64,000 nucleotides of DNA from positions 4,759,129 to 4,823,128 of the forward strand of contig FN649728.1 in NCBI GenBank assembly GCA_000310025.1, written 5' to 3'. Made by a program: the position numbers and the translations under genes. This stretch comes from Ectocarpus siliculosus (Eukaryota; Sar; Phaeophyceae; Ectocarpales; Ectocarpaceae). The notes below the pieces were generated by a model. The model had not been told where the DNA came from. It saw nothing but the letters and a program-made list of their open reading frames with translations, and made no database searches. Position 1 is the first letter of the stretch. The number at the start of each line of letters is the position of its first letter. This document shows, piece after piece, positions 37,832 to 49,431 of this stretch.

Positions 37832-40800
37832 CTGTTAGGAAAAATAATTACACACATACACCACCAAGCAATCCCAACAAAATTAAAATTGGTAATGCTG
37901 TACATACGCATACCTGGTACCTGGTACAACACATGTGTACAACACGCGAAAGGAGATGCACGGAGGCCGCGAGAGCTACTGCACAGCAAGCTGCATCCGC
38001 AGCTTGGAACTTTTGCGTTGCTGACAGAACAATGGTCGGAGAAATATGCTCTTGCTCCCGGTCTACCCTACACTTGTGGTCTAATAGAGCACGGTGCCCT
38101 CCGATGTCGTTCTCGCCTACATGTACATGAATCATGCTGTTTACAAAGCATGAGTTGACAAACATGAGATAATCGACGCTCTACAATAGTTTGCTTGCGC
38201 TCATTGCGTATTCACCTCGGGTTCTATGCATATGGTGCTCAATACGATTACGTTAGGTTAGATGAGGGCCGAAGCAGCAAGCGGTCTACAATACAAACTA
38301 CAAACCTCCCCGAACAAGATGAAGACTTGAGTGAGGCTATCAATACAGAAGTGAGGGGTGGCACGTGATTGGATATCACTCCGAGCGATCTGTTTGGCAC
38401 TACGAGCGTGTTGCACAGGTTGAAAAAATCGAAAACCGCACACTCAACACCAGCTGCCCAACACGCAACATGCAGCTCTCCACTTCCAAGCTACCGCATC
38501 GGACGAGGAGCGTGAGGCTATCAATGGTACACGTTAAGGGGTGGCACATGGTTGGATATCACTCCGAGCGATCTGTTTGGCACTACGAGCGTGTTGCACA
38601 GGTTGAAAAAATCGAAAACCGCACACTCAACACCAGCTGGCTGCCCAACACCCAACATGCAGCTCTCCAACTCCAAGCTACCGCATCGGACGAGGAGCGA
38701 CTGCGCGCTCCGTCAATCGCTATTCGGATAGCGTAAGACGCCCCTTGCTAGACTACAAAAGCCTTTTTTTCGGAAGAACGTGTTCGGCAGAGGAGCAGAG
38801 AACAAAAATGGACATGTGTTCCAGCTGGAAACAAGGCTCGATACACTTGCCAAGGAGTGAGTGCCCGAGGAACAACTAACTGCATCAGGAGGCTCGGGAT
38901 ACTGGCACAGAGTACTGACATTCTTACGTCTCGGTGCTATGCACGAGTATGTTGACATCGAACAGCTGGACGCCGTTTGTGTATTGCGTTTCGGCAACGT
39001 GAGTAAATTTCTGTCGGTGTGGAGTGTGCGCTGGGGCGCGTTCTTGGTGCGGGGAAGTGCTGTCTGTCGTGCTTGTTGTTTACTGCTGCTGTGCCACACT
39101 GCTGGATGTATTCCGCACCCCGTACAAAATGTTTTATGTTCACACTACAAACGCAACGCGTTCGGAACAAGAGCACCCTGACGACAGCACCTCAATCCTC
39201 GAATGCCTGTACTCACTTGCACACGCCGCCCGGCGGGAAGCAACACTTGCCGCGCGGAAGCCCGATCGATCCTCTTCGTTGCTGCTGCACGCCTCCGGAC
39301 CCCCTTGCCCCTTTTGACTCCAGACGGACCAAAAGCGTGCGCAACAAACGAGCTCAGGGTTCAAACACAGGACGGGATAGTTCTCCAGTGGTTTTCTCCT
39401 GCGCGACCACGCCCGCCGCCCGTCCCTCAACTCCCGAGCTCCTCCTAACGATTCTGCTTGGTCTCAAGCCCTTGATAGCTTGATAGAGCTGCAGATGACA
39501 AGTCACAGCACGACGGTCCAGGGGGGCCTCTAACTGGGAACGGGTCTGCCTGGTTCCTGGGGTGCCACAGCCAGCATCGATGTAATATTTTTGAAAATCA
39601 CACATCGCTCGCGACTCGCGACAATTGTTCCTGGGGTGGCGAGGAGCATGCACCATCAACAATGACTGGACAACACCGCGAGAACACTACATCTGTGATT
39701 GCAAAGCCAGACGCGGAGCCTGTGATAACCGGCAAAGTGAAAATTGATGGGCAGGCTTCCCAGGGAAATGTAAGTTCGTCGTTTTCGTCGAACCCCCCTT
39801 TGTAAGCAAGTGGTACGCTTCGTGGTACCGACGGACAACCTCAGTTCGAGTGGAGCACCAGCAACAACGTGCCATCGCACAGGTGTAGCTACATGTAGCG
39901 TTGCAGATTTCCACACCTCCCGCCACGTCCCAAGTGCTGTATGTTTTGTCGTCCCATCTAGGCACAGCCAAGTGTACGCGTTTACATCCTGGCACATGAC
40001 ATGTACATACATACCTAAATTATGTGTGTAACGCCCCAAACGCAGCGCGGACCACCCACAGGGTGACAAGTGATAAACACGAACTTGATTTTCTCTTTTT
40101 TGCCCCTCCGTTGCGGTTCCCCCTGCCGAGCTTACCTTCAGCTTTTAAAGCGAGGACTTGAGCAGTCACTAACCTGTTCGCGAGACCGCAAGTTTGACCC
40201 TCAAATTTCCGTTGGTTCCGCAGTGCAGAAATGACGTCATTCCTCCGTCCGAGGAACCAATTTACTTCTAAATTACTTTACTCCCCGTACCCCGTACTGC
40301 CAGGATACTGCTGTAGTCGATAGATTTTGCTATGCGTATGCATACGACCTACAGCAAATATTGGTAGCTACTTGAACCGTAGGAAACCAAATAAGGACCA
40401 GGCACTCATCGCGATGGAGAGAAAATAGGGAGGTCACCCCGCAAGAAGAGGAACACCAACGAAAGCATGCGTTAGGTATCGTCAGCTTCGTAATCGCCCA
40501 TCTCGACCAGCCGCGCATGTCTCGTCGACACTGCTGTCCATATTTTTTCTTCGTCTTTCGTCGATGCCGCATGTTCAAACAAGGCTCACTTTTGATCAAG
40601 CACAACAAGGTCTTGTCCAGACCTCTGCGGCTTTCAACTACTTCCTTGTCTTTCGCAGCCTTTGATATTGTTGTGTTGCATTGATGCGGAATACAATAGG
40701 GAGCCTGGTCGTCTTCGTCTCGAGCACCATTGAACACAAAACCTACACTCCACACCTTCGACTCCACACTCACGAACAACAATGCTGTAGTATTTTTATT

Positions 40801-40846
40801 CACGACGTTGTGCGACCGCATTCACCTGGTGCGACGGTGCTGTCAG
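37832..40846. other. Gene-poor stretch between divergent genes
   Basis: Apart from the tandem duplication at 38331-38700 I see no supported gene. Several open frames of 100-150 codons on both strands overlap each other, lack family motifs and look random. The region should contain promoters for the divergent flanking genes. Confidence 0.4.
38331..38700. repeat. Tandem duplication, period ~181 bp
   Basis: Copies at 38331-38511 and 38512-38700 start GTGAGGCTATCAAT and end CGCATCGGACGAGGAGC. They are about 90% identical; the second carries a few small insertions. Recent local duplication in non-coding DNA. Confidence 0.85.
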
Positions 40847-40879
40847 GCTAAGTATGAGATACATGAGCACGAGGAGCGG

Positions 40880-41062
40880 ATGTTGCCCCTTAAGGCTGAA
40901 AAAGGTGGCGCGGTAGGGACCGGGAGGGAGAGGGGCGTGAGAAGACGAGCGTGCAAGGATTCGTACGCGGAGAGGAGTCGAAGGAAGGAAACGCGGGAGG
41001 AGGAGGACGAGAAGGAGGACGAGAAGGAGGACGAGGACGAGGACGAGGACGAGGATGATGAC

Positions 41063-41097
<35 letters not shown>

Positions 41098-44000
41098 ATA
41101 TGCGGAGAGCGATAGTGAAAGTGACTGGGAGGAAGATGGCGAGGGGATCTCCAAGGACAAACGGAAGCACCCGATTCGGAGCAATTTTCACCTCTGTATC
41201 GATTGGGATCCTCCCGGGGTTGAGGTGGCCCGCAGGTGAAGCGGTGGACTGCTGTACACGTCGAGAGTAATGCCTGATTTGAGTGGTGTGCGACATTTCT
41301 CACCAAGACACTTATCCAACCTTTGCGGCCTTGTGCATCACGCATGGTATCCGGTCTAGGCGTCCAGACAGAGACGCTCTTGTGAAATCGTTGCCCTTTC
41401 AAACCGGAAGATGCGCTAACATGTCACACAAGTCTCACTTCTCTCTTCCTTCCTATCTCTCGACTAACTTTCTGTCACACGTGGTAGGGAGAACGAGGAA
41501 GTCAAGCTAGGCTGGACGGAATTCGAAGGCGGTTGGTACGCGTTGTCCGGCTTCTCGAAGACCAAGCATGGGCACCTTGAGCTCAAGGGGTTCATCAAGC
41601 CAGACGGCCACCTTTTCGTCTTCAAGGTGTGTCTTATTTCCCCAGAGACGACCTGGCCTTGTCCAATGGAGCGATATGCTTCCAGAGTGCGGGTTGCGCC
41701 TGGTACAGCAGTGTGCCTTTGGATGAATTGAGTTGAGTTTCCCGTGCGTTCGTTTCGTGCAGATGAAGCGCTCGTTGTGACAGCATCGGTTGTTGTTGAC
41801 CTGGATCCACCGAAAGCCTTGATCCATCCTCGCGCAGCGGTAGTTTCGCCCACGTTCGCTTTATGCCACGAATGCATGCTGACCACCATCTCTTTACTTC
41901 GCATATTAGTGTGATATTCCGAGTGAACAACCTCCGTGGCCAGCGCTTGCTGCTGTACTCCTTGTCTTCGTGGTCTCGCTACTTATCACAATCAATCAAC
42001 GTATTCATTCCCACGTTCGTGCTCGTCTCTTCTTGTTTTCATATGGTCGTTTCGCAGGCCGAAGATGTCATCGATGCCAGCGAGGAGTCTTCGCGCGCTT
42101 CAGCGGGCACGGAGAAAGGGGTACGGTGTATGCTCGCGTTGGTCCCTACCAGAAGATTTATTTTGCCGCATGTTCAGCTACAATTCATAGGACCAGCCGC
42201 ACAGCAGTTGGAAGAATCTCACTCAGCATGTCAACGAAGGCCAACAGCGGTTGTTTTCGTCGCCACGGACTCGAAACTGTTCCACGTATTGTTCTTGCAG
42301 GTGAACAAACCAGCGGCAAGGCGGAGGAGATTGAAGTTGACGAAGCCGACTAGGAGCCCTTTGAAACCCATCAAGGTGCCGAAAAAATCCGCCATGCACC
42401 CCCAGCACATCAGCGGGCCGAACTCGATGCAAAACTGGGACGCCATGAAAGGTTGTAGCGAGCTTATGACCAACCTCATCGACCAAGTGAGAACCACGTT
42501 GAAAGAAGAGTTTCCTCACGACACACCGCCGCTGGAGCCCCCGCAGACCACTCGGAATGAAGCCGGCGAATTACACACCGTGTTCTTCGCAGGAAGCACC
42601 AAGCTGGCTGAAATTATTTTCAAGAAGACCCGAACAAAGTATGTCCGGTCGTACGCGCTCAAGCCCAATAAGTATGAGCCAGAAGAAGTCGACCGCAACT
42701 GCTTAACGTGGGTTCTCAAGTTCATCAACCACGGGTCGGGCATTGAGCCTCATTGCTTCCTCAGAGGTGTGTCTGGTGCAGAGAAGGCGAACAATCTCGA
42801 ATGCATCGGAAAATTCGGCGATGGACTGAAGTCTGCGATGGACCTCTTGGTTCGCTTGCTCGTCAACGTGGTGGTCACAACCGCCGGCTTCACGACCACG
42901 GCCGTCCTGGAAAGAGACGGGAACTCCTACATGCAGCACAGCATGAACAAGCAGACCGAGCGCCGGGTAGATGTCACCCTGACGTTTTCGCCGGAACTTC
43001 CCCCTGACGGCATCAACCCCGACCTGCTGGACCCCATGTCCGTCTTCTTATCCCCGAGCGAGGACGGCGTGAGCACCGTGCACGGCACCGTTCTTTTGGG
43101 CGAGGAGATGAGGGGCATGCTGCACAATCGCGATTTTCGGGTGGCAGAGATGGGTTCGGCGTACCTGTTCGGGTTCAACCTCAAAGACCCTCGGCGAGAC
43201 TTGATCCAAGGCCGAGACAGAGGCGCGATGAACCCGAAGCTGACACGAAAGGTGATCATCATGCTCGTTCGCGAAGCCATACTAAAAAGCTCAAGAATAC
43301 GACGTCGGATCGTGCTGGCGCTCACACGGGGAGGCCAGTGGACACCCTACGGGGACATTCAAGCGGGAGCGTGGGGCGAGGAAGCGATCACTCTCATTCA
43401 GAACGAGAACCTCGTCATGTTCCCCGGCACAGTGCTAGCAAACCACCACCCGCCGATCTGCGCGATGATCGCCGAAGTCAAGGATCTAACGATTAAGCGT
43501 TGTCACCAGTCCCTAGACCAGGGAAGCGCTCTCGTGAGGGACTTTGTCAATGAAGTCCGCAGCTTACCGCGGGAGGACATCGGGCAGGACGCTGCGGCGT
43601 CAGGGTGGGCCACGACAGTCAGGGAGGAGCTGCTCCGTTTGACGGGGGCGACGGAGTTCGCGGCCGTCGACTTCCCTGGGAAGCTAGGGACGAGACACGT
43701 CGTGTGGGTGGAAGCAGACGTAGTGCTTGTTTCCCGCAGGAGCCTGGCGGTAAACCTAAGGCAAGAGGACGTCAAGACCGCCAAGTATCTGCTCGACACC
43801 ATTTCGTGCTCAATGGAGCGGGAACTCTCCTTCGAAAAGCTGTCCGAGCGGGCCTTTGAGGTCTACCATTTGATCATTTCCGCGTCAGCAGCAGCGCCTT
43901 CAAGCGAGGCGCCTAGCCCCTCGAACGGAGAACTGCTTGCCGACGGAGCCCAGGAGAATGGAGCAAACCCTCAGCCGGGTGGACTGGGTGTGACGGGAGC

Positions 44001-45075
44001 AGCACCTGCGCCAGCGGACGCAACGGCCCCGGAGTCTGTTGGCAAGGGTGAGCAGGATGGGGAAGGGGCATCGGCGGCGGCGGCGGCGGCGGCGAACGAA
44101 GAAAGCGGGGAAGAATCCGATGGGGTTAGTGGGCGTGAGGTGAATGAGGCCGATGGGGATGCTGGTGCAGCTGCCGACGACTCGTCGGAAGACTCTGGCC
44201 AAGGAGCACAAGCAAGGAAGAGATCTTGCGACATGGTTCGCGAGCAAGACTCGGCGGGAGTGGACACCGTCACAAAGCGCCAGAAACAAGGGGGTTCGGC
44301 GGAGGAAAACGGCAGCGGTACAACCCCTCCGATTTTGGAGCAGTCCGCCCGCCTCGGAGAACAAGCTGCAAGGGCAGCTATTTCTACCGTGTCCGTCAAG
44401 TTCGAGCCGAACGCATCCGAGATTGGAGCGTCTTCCCTACCGCAACAGCTCAACGGTATCGAGCCAGCGCCAGCCTTGGGGCAACCTGGGTCTTCTCAAC
44501 CCGAGGGGCTCGTCGACGGAACCGGCATGAGCCAAGAAGCTGAGGAAGTGAAGAATGGGGACCCCTTACCCTCGGCGCTTGGAGAGGGGGCTGCACCGAT
44601 CGTGCCGCTGGCAAGAAAAGGCGAAGAGCTAGGAGCGTTCCTGTCTGGAGCACTGATTGTGCCCGCCCTCTCCCATGTCTTGCAGGCCGATATCGGCGAC
44701 GCGGGCAAGGCTGTCGACCTGTACAGGATAGTTGGCTGCAAGGAGAATGGGGAGAACGCGTCGGAGAGGTTTCGGGCGGTGTTAGCAAGCGAGCCCGCGA
44801 GAAGGGTGCTCGAGTCGGCAGTGAAGCAGCAGGGAGTGGACATAAGTTTTTTTTGCTGGGACAAACCCGACGCTCTGCGCGGTTTTGTTGGACACGGTGG
44901 CCGGATTTTTGTTAACTTGTCTTCGTCGAAAACCGTCCATAAGTGGGCGGAGGAGGATCTGCCTACCATGCTGGCGCACGAGATGGCCCACCTGAGGTCG
45001 TCCACGAGTGGCGACGTGCACTCCCACGCCTGGTCGGTTGAGTTCCGAAAGTGCGTGCGCTCGGAGGACTTTTAG
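40880..45075 (+). CDS. Predicted GHKL-type ATPase fused to a C-terminal HExxH zincin
   Basis: Exons 40880-41235, 41488-41626, 42058-42120 and 42301-45075, all in frame; ~1110 residues from the ATG at 40880. The frame is open upstream to a plausible acceptor at 40847, so the N-terminus may be longer. Residues ~40-87 are almost all Asp/Glu. A small Trp/Gly-rich beta domain follows (GWYALSGFSKTKHGHLELKG). The last exon carries a GHKL-like core: INHGSGI (G1-like, ~328-334), LRGVSGAEK, then IGKFGDGLKSAM (G2-like, ~355-366). After ~700 comes a long Ala/Glu/Asp/Ser linker with a bipartite basic signal (RKRS...KRQK), so a nuclear site is likely. The C-terminus has MLAHEMAHLRS (His1079, Glu1080, His1083) and HSHAWSVEF (His1093/1095), zinc-peptidase marks like SprT or ImmA/IrrE. 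Function unknown; a clear N-box is not visible. Confidence 0.7.
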
Positions 45076-46701
45076 ACTTGGGCGGGGAACAGATCGTGCC
45101 TCATCCAGGTAACTGTGAGGTTAGCGGCGTTACAAGGCACGGTCACGTTGAGCATCGATGGGGTCTGCTGGTTGTGCGTACCGTACGTCGGTGGCGTGAA
45201 TGGGCTATGTAGATAGAGCTGTTGGGACCGGAAGGAGAATATATTTTATTGTTTTACGTATTCCACGCAGTTGCGCGTGTCGATGATATTTAGATTTATG
45301 TATTGTTATTTGATTCTTCCATGATTTCACCATGGAAGAGATCTAGATACATGGTAGAGCAAGGATCCAGGAGGAAAGGGAGGAGGGTAGCACATGGGGA
45401 TGCTCATCCAGTTCCGGTGCTGACTCTCCAAGAAATAGAGAAAATACCCGTCTTCAACGAAGTACTCGCAACCACTCACTGCTCTTCATGCTGCGACGGA
45501 TGAGTGGAATCGCTGGGCGTAACCTGACCCAAGAAGAAATGGCTCCCACCAAAAACGTAAACAACTTCCACGAGGGCGTTCCGTGATGCCGGATGTGACG
45601 TGACGCAAACGTTAACGATTCATTCCGAGACAACAAAAACAAAAATCAACACCCGCAAGACGAACTCAAAACACGTCCACTGGCGCCGGCACTCTTGCCT
45701 TTCACACACCACACACCATAACGCACTCGTGGTGCCGAACGCAGAAAACCTGCACCATATCCCAAGGTGCATGTTTTTGTGCGTCGTGATGCTTAAACGA
45801 TCGTGGACTTTTTAGAGCTGGGAATATACCATCCCGGGGGTAAACAAAGATTTGAGGTCCGTTGCGGTCGCGGAATAAACAAAAACAACCAAGGGCAAAT
45901 CAAAGTTTGTCGAGCTCTTTGGCCGGTTTGTGGGCGGATGTACTCATAAACGCATGCCGAAGTCGTTAGACCATTGACCGCTCATCCCTTCATTGCCGGG
46001 ACGGAGCGATATGCCGGGTTTTCGCCGGCCCACGCCACGTTTCACAAGGATGAACCGGAAGCTGGCCATCATCCTTGCGTTTGCTGTGCCAAACCAGACA
46101 ATACGCCATGGGTTGGTTGGGTATCCCGGCCAGCCAAACGTTTCACATTCGGCCGGCATGACGATACTTCAAGTACCGCAAGGGACTTCCATCTTTGCGC
46201 GCTTGTACACAACAGGCGCTAGGGGGGAGTAAACGAGGAGCTTGGATAGAATGACAAGGTGTTCATCATGTCTGCCTGATTGCCGCAATAGAGAGGATAC
46301 CTCCGCCTTTGTATTTACTTTCTGTTGCACCCTGTGGAGCATGTTTCCATGAAATCTTTCAAAAACTTTTCAGTATTGTCTGCTTCCCATATAAAAAAAA
46401 CGTGGACATGCACGCAACTCTGTACGAGAAACACTCGAGAACGCCTACGCGGTGGACGAAGCTAAGCTCTCAAACTACCAAGACTTAAAGTACGTGCGAG
46501 TGTGCTGGCTTGCGCGGGAGCATAGGCACGCTCACGTAGCTGTCCTACCCCGGCACATTTCAAGGTCTACTGGCAGCGGTACCGCAAGCTGCCACATTCG
46601 TAGTACGGCTCAGTCCAGATCACCGAGACGAGAGGATGAAAAATCAAGGTCCACAGCCCACGGAGAGCAAGGAGCGCAAACACGTAATGCCCGCAACCTA
46701 G
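45076..46701. other. Convergent intergenic region
   Basis: No supported gene. The first ~500 bp are G/T-rich on the + strand (probable 3' UTR of the ATPase-zincin gene), then from about 45.6 kb the + strand becomes A/C-rich. It contains a dispersed repeat at 45951-46020. A short frame near 46440-46490 (ENAYAVDEAKLSNYQDLK before a GTACGT donor) looks exon-like but has no partner I can find. Confidence 0.4.
45951..46020 (-). repeat. Dispersed repeat with coding signature, copy 1
   Basis: The - strand encodes LRPGNEGMSGQWSNDFGM. The + strand of 62520-62592 encodes a matching peptide, RPGFVGMRGQWSNDYGM. Similarity at both DNA and protein level suggests fragments of one mobile or multicopy gene; I cannot name the family. 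Confidence 0.5.
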
Positions 46702-47006
46702 CTACTTGTTACGAGACGCCGATTGGCGCTGGAGCTTCCGCCTTTTCCTCCACTTGTGCTTCCTCATCTTCGTAACGCGCTTCCGCTTCACGCTAGTGGC
46801 CCAAACGCCCCCTTCGAATAACCCCCCCATCAAATCTACCCCTTCTTCCTCCTCGTCCTCGTCCTCCTCGCACCCCTGGTCATGCTCTGGCGACTGTGGC
46901 AACAATGCCGGTCGTCCAACTCCCGGCAAGACGAACGGGAATGCTCCGGAAAGGGCTAGTGGGGATGCCCAATGCTGCAACAGACCTGCGGTCGCTTGCT
47001 TTAGTC
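46702..47006 (-). CDS. Mitochondrial ribosomal protein mS38 / COX24-type C-terminal exon
   Basis: The C-terminus GGVWATSVKRKRVTKMRKHK continued by WRKRRKLQRQ is the hallmark of the mS38/COX24/AURKAIP1 family (COX24_C), whose very basic helix sits in the mitochondrial small ribosomal subunit and contacts rRNA. Upstream are an acidic stretch (EEDEDEEEEG) and an Ala/Leu/Pro-rich region. The frame has no ATG before the upstream stop, so at least one further 5' exon is needed. A good acceptor (TTGCTCTTCGCAG) opens this exon at 47006 in phase 1. The exon at 49149-49431 ends in the matching phase and would give a 195-residue protein. Family assignment is firm from the C-terminal motif; the 5' part is uncertain. 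Confidence 0.7.
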
Positions 47007-49148
47007 CTGCGAAGAGCAATCCAAGGCGTGGAAACAGTACGGTAAACACGACTCGGTTGGCGAAAATACGTGAAAATGTGTTGAGCAAGGACGCAGTCGA
47101 AGAAAGCGAGAAACAACATGTACAGGCGGAGGCTCAGGCACATCACAGCACAAACCTCCGTTGTAGTTGTATAGGTTCAATGATGTAGATATCAGGGAAA
47201 TCCTCCGCAGCACCACGACTGCAAGTGATGCTCCGATAGTGGGTGATTGTGATTCATTTTTTCGTCGCACGCGTTTGTCTAGCTGGTGACCCCTGTGCCC
47301 AAACATGGACTGGACAATTTCGTTCTCCAATTTGGAGCGCACCACTGCCATGGGGTACTGGTAACACATAATGAGTACAACAAACCGGGCGGAAACGTGA
47401 TAATGACACGTACTCAGCATGTACATATTACAATAGTATCTGCAAGATAAAAACAGAGTCACTCAGGGGTGTGTGAAACATGTTGTGTTTTCTCGCAACC
47501 GGAGTCCAACATGTTTTCCAGCACCGTACCATCTGAAGTAACATAACAAACTCTTGGCAATCGCACCCTTGTTTGATGGCCAATTCTACGTAGACTCGTG
47601 ACCACTGCTGTAGATACAAACGTCAAGGTTGACGCCCACCGAACCAAGAAACACACTCCATGACGAACTACACAGGAGGTGGCCCACCAAATCTTCAGGC
47701 TCCATAGACGCGTAAACTAGCACCGCATAGGTTCAGGGCAATAGGTTGCAACTGCTTGCGCATGATCATCGAAGAGGTAAAGGTTGGCGCCTCTGATTCA
47801 TCCGACATCGTCCAGGATGTGAATGAGGCTCACCTCCCATACATAGGGGTCCAACAAAAAAATTAAATTATTTCGCGCGAAGCGCGAAAAGAAGGGTCGG
47901 AGACAGACATCACAGCAAGCGTAGATAGATATGGATGGAGCCTACGCCACCACGTAGGTCAACAGTGCGCACGCTCACACCTCACCCGATACCACCAGTC
48001 AGCCAGGGGATGAATGGGAGAGCTGTTTAGCTCTCATCATCATCAGCTCAGCGGCAGCAGTGCTGCTGCTGCTGCTGTGCATGGGTGCGCACTTGCTTTC
48101 TTCGCTTTCGCTACTAGCAGAGGGCAACAGGCTCGAAAAATTGGGCCCGACCCCTCCCACGACGTGCGTATTTGGCCGCCCATGGCTTACAGCGCTATGT
48201 ACGTCTCACTTGTTTCTGTTTCTGGGGTGCATCTGTTGTGGAAGCAAAGATCGGCCGGCAGACGAGAGACAGCAGACAAAGATCTCACTTGTGTGCACTC
48301 GCATGTTCCCTCGCTTACGCTGCTAGCAGGCCTCGGGGTCTAAAAATAGCTTCCGACGCCAGCCATGATGTGTGCCTTTGGCCGGCCTTGGCCTACAGCA
48401 GTGTCTAGGCCTCGTTTTCTCTGTTGTGGGGATACGTCTGTGCGGGAAGCTCCAAAGATCGGTAGGGTGAGGGTGATGCAGACGGACCGCGGGTTGACTT
48501 GCGTCGTCACTCGCTTGTGCTGCCGACAGCAGGCAACGGGCCGCAAGAGTCCCACCCAACGCCTCCCATGATGTATGCCTTTGGCTGCCCTTGGCCTACA
48601 GCAGTCTGTATACTGTTGTGCTGGTTGTATCGTATGTTGTCTACGTGATGTGTATGGTGCTGCTGTGCGAGAGGATTTCAGTGATTCTGCCGAGAGCGTC
48701 GTGCCCATCGCCCAATCATCTGTCTCTGTCTTACAAAATGTCTTACAAACTCGACGGGTGATTGGTGGGAGTCAGGCATCTACCCGGCTCTACCCCTCTA
48801 AAACATAGATAATTGTTGGAAGTTCTTCCGTGTCTTACAAAATGGGTGCTCTGCCGTGAATGAATGCCACACACCTTGTGGCTAACGACTCGTTGTGTGA
48901 TAGATCATGTCCTGTACTTCTAGCAGGGCAGGACTTTTGAGCAAACCAGTTTAGGAAGAGAGCAACATCAACACCTCGTTGCTAACAGGCCAAAATACAA
49001 CGAACGACATCGCACTTTTGTTCCTACAGCGGTACAAGTGGTGCACTTGGGAGCGCTGGGGGGGCGCAGGGCTTTGAACGCCTGTAACAGCCACCGTCGC
49101 CGCCAACACTAGAATAGGCAACACCCCCCAGAGTTGCAGAACACCCAC
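47007..49148. other. Possible intron of the mS38 gene, containing tandem repeats
   Basis: No coding exon recognised. Holds a hairpin TTTCGCGCGAAGCGCGAAA near 47872-47890 and the ~207-bp tandem repeats at 48100-48640. If exon 49149-49431 belongs to mS38 this is one 2.1-kb intron, longer than the window average. Confidence 0.35.
48100..48640. repeat. Diverged tandem array, ~207-bp period, about 2.5 copies
   Basis: Landmarks recur at ~207-bp spacing: GCTAGCAG/GACAGCAG followed by an A/G-rich joint, then CCATGATGTGTGCCTTTGG-like sequence, then TTGGCCTACAGCAGT. Copies begin near 48108, 48318 and 48523. Non-coding and diverged by point changes and small gaps. Confidence 0.65.
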
Positions 49149-49431
49149 CTTGCACAGCCTCACAAACTTTAATTGATAAGGCAGACCCCTCCCATGTTCC
49201 CGTTGGGCTTGTCCATCTCCACATCTGACCTGCTGCCGCCAGCTTCTGCGCAGTACCCTTGTCTACCTCTCCTCCTTCGACCCAAGTTCGACGACTGTCG
49301 TCAAACGCGCACAGGTCTGACGTGCCGAACAGTCTGGAATAGCCTAACATTTGGTAGCATTCGACAGTACGATATACTGAGGCGCCCATGCCGGGTAAAC
49401 GGCGAGCTTGTCGCCCCGGTAAAGAGAACAT
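49149..49431 (-). CDS. Candidate first exon, possibly mS38 mitochondrial presequence
   Basis: An ATG at 49431 opens 94 codons starting MFSLPGRQARRLPGMGASVY, Arg-rich and poor in acidic residues like a mitochondrial targeting peptide. The exon ends in phase 1 at a GTGGGT donor. It joins in frame with the mS38 C-terminal exon (46702-47006) to give 195 residues. A phase match alone has a one-in-three chance, so the link is tentative; it could be an independent gene or a random frame. Confidence 0.35.

Noticed and set aside
40796-41402. Long - strand frames rich in Ser, Arg or Val/Leu over the acidic region
   Set aside because: They mirror the GAC/GAG repeats of the ATPase-zincin first exon; simple repeats keep all frames open.
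42223-44453. Several - strand frames of 75-160 codons opposite the ATPase exon
   Set aside because: They lie antisense to a 2.8-kb exon with recognisable domains and show no similarity of their own.
46706-47188. 160-codon + strand frame with Ser-rich core
   Set aside because: It is opposite the mS38 exon; the Ser run is the complement of its Glu/Asp stretch.
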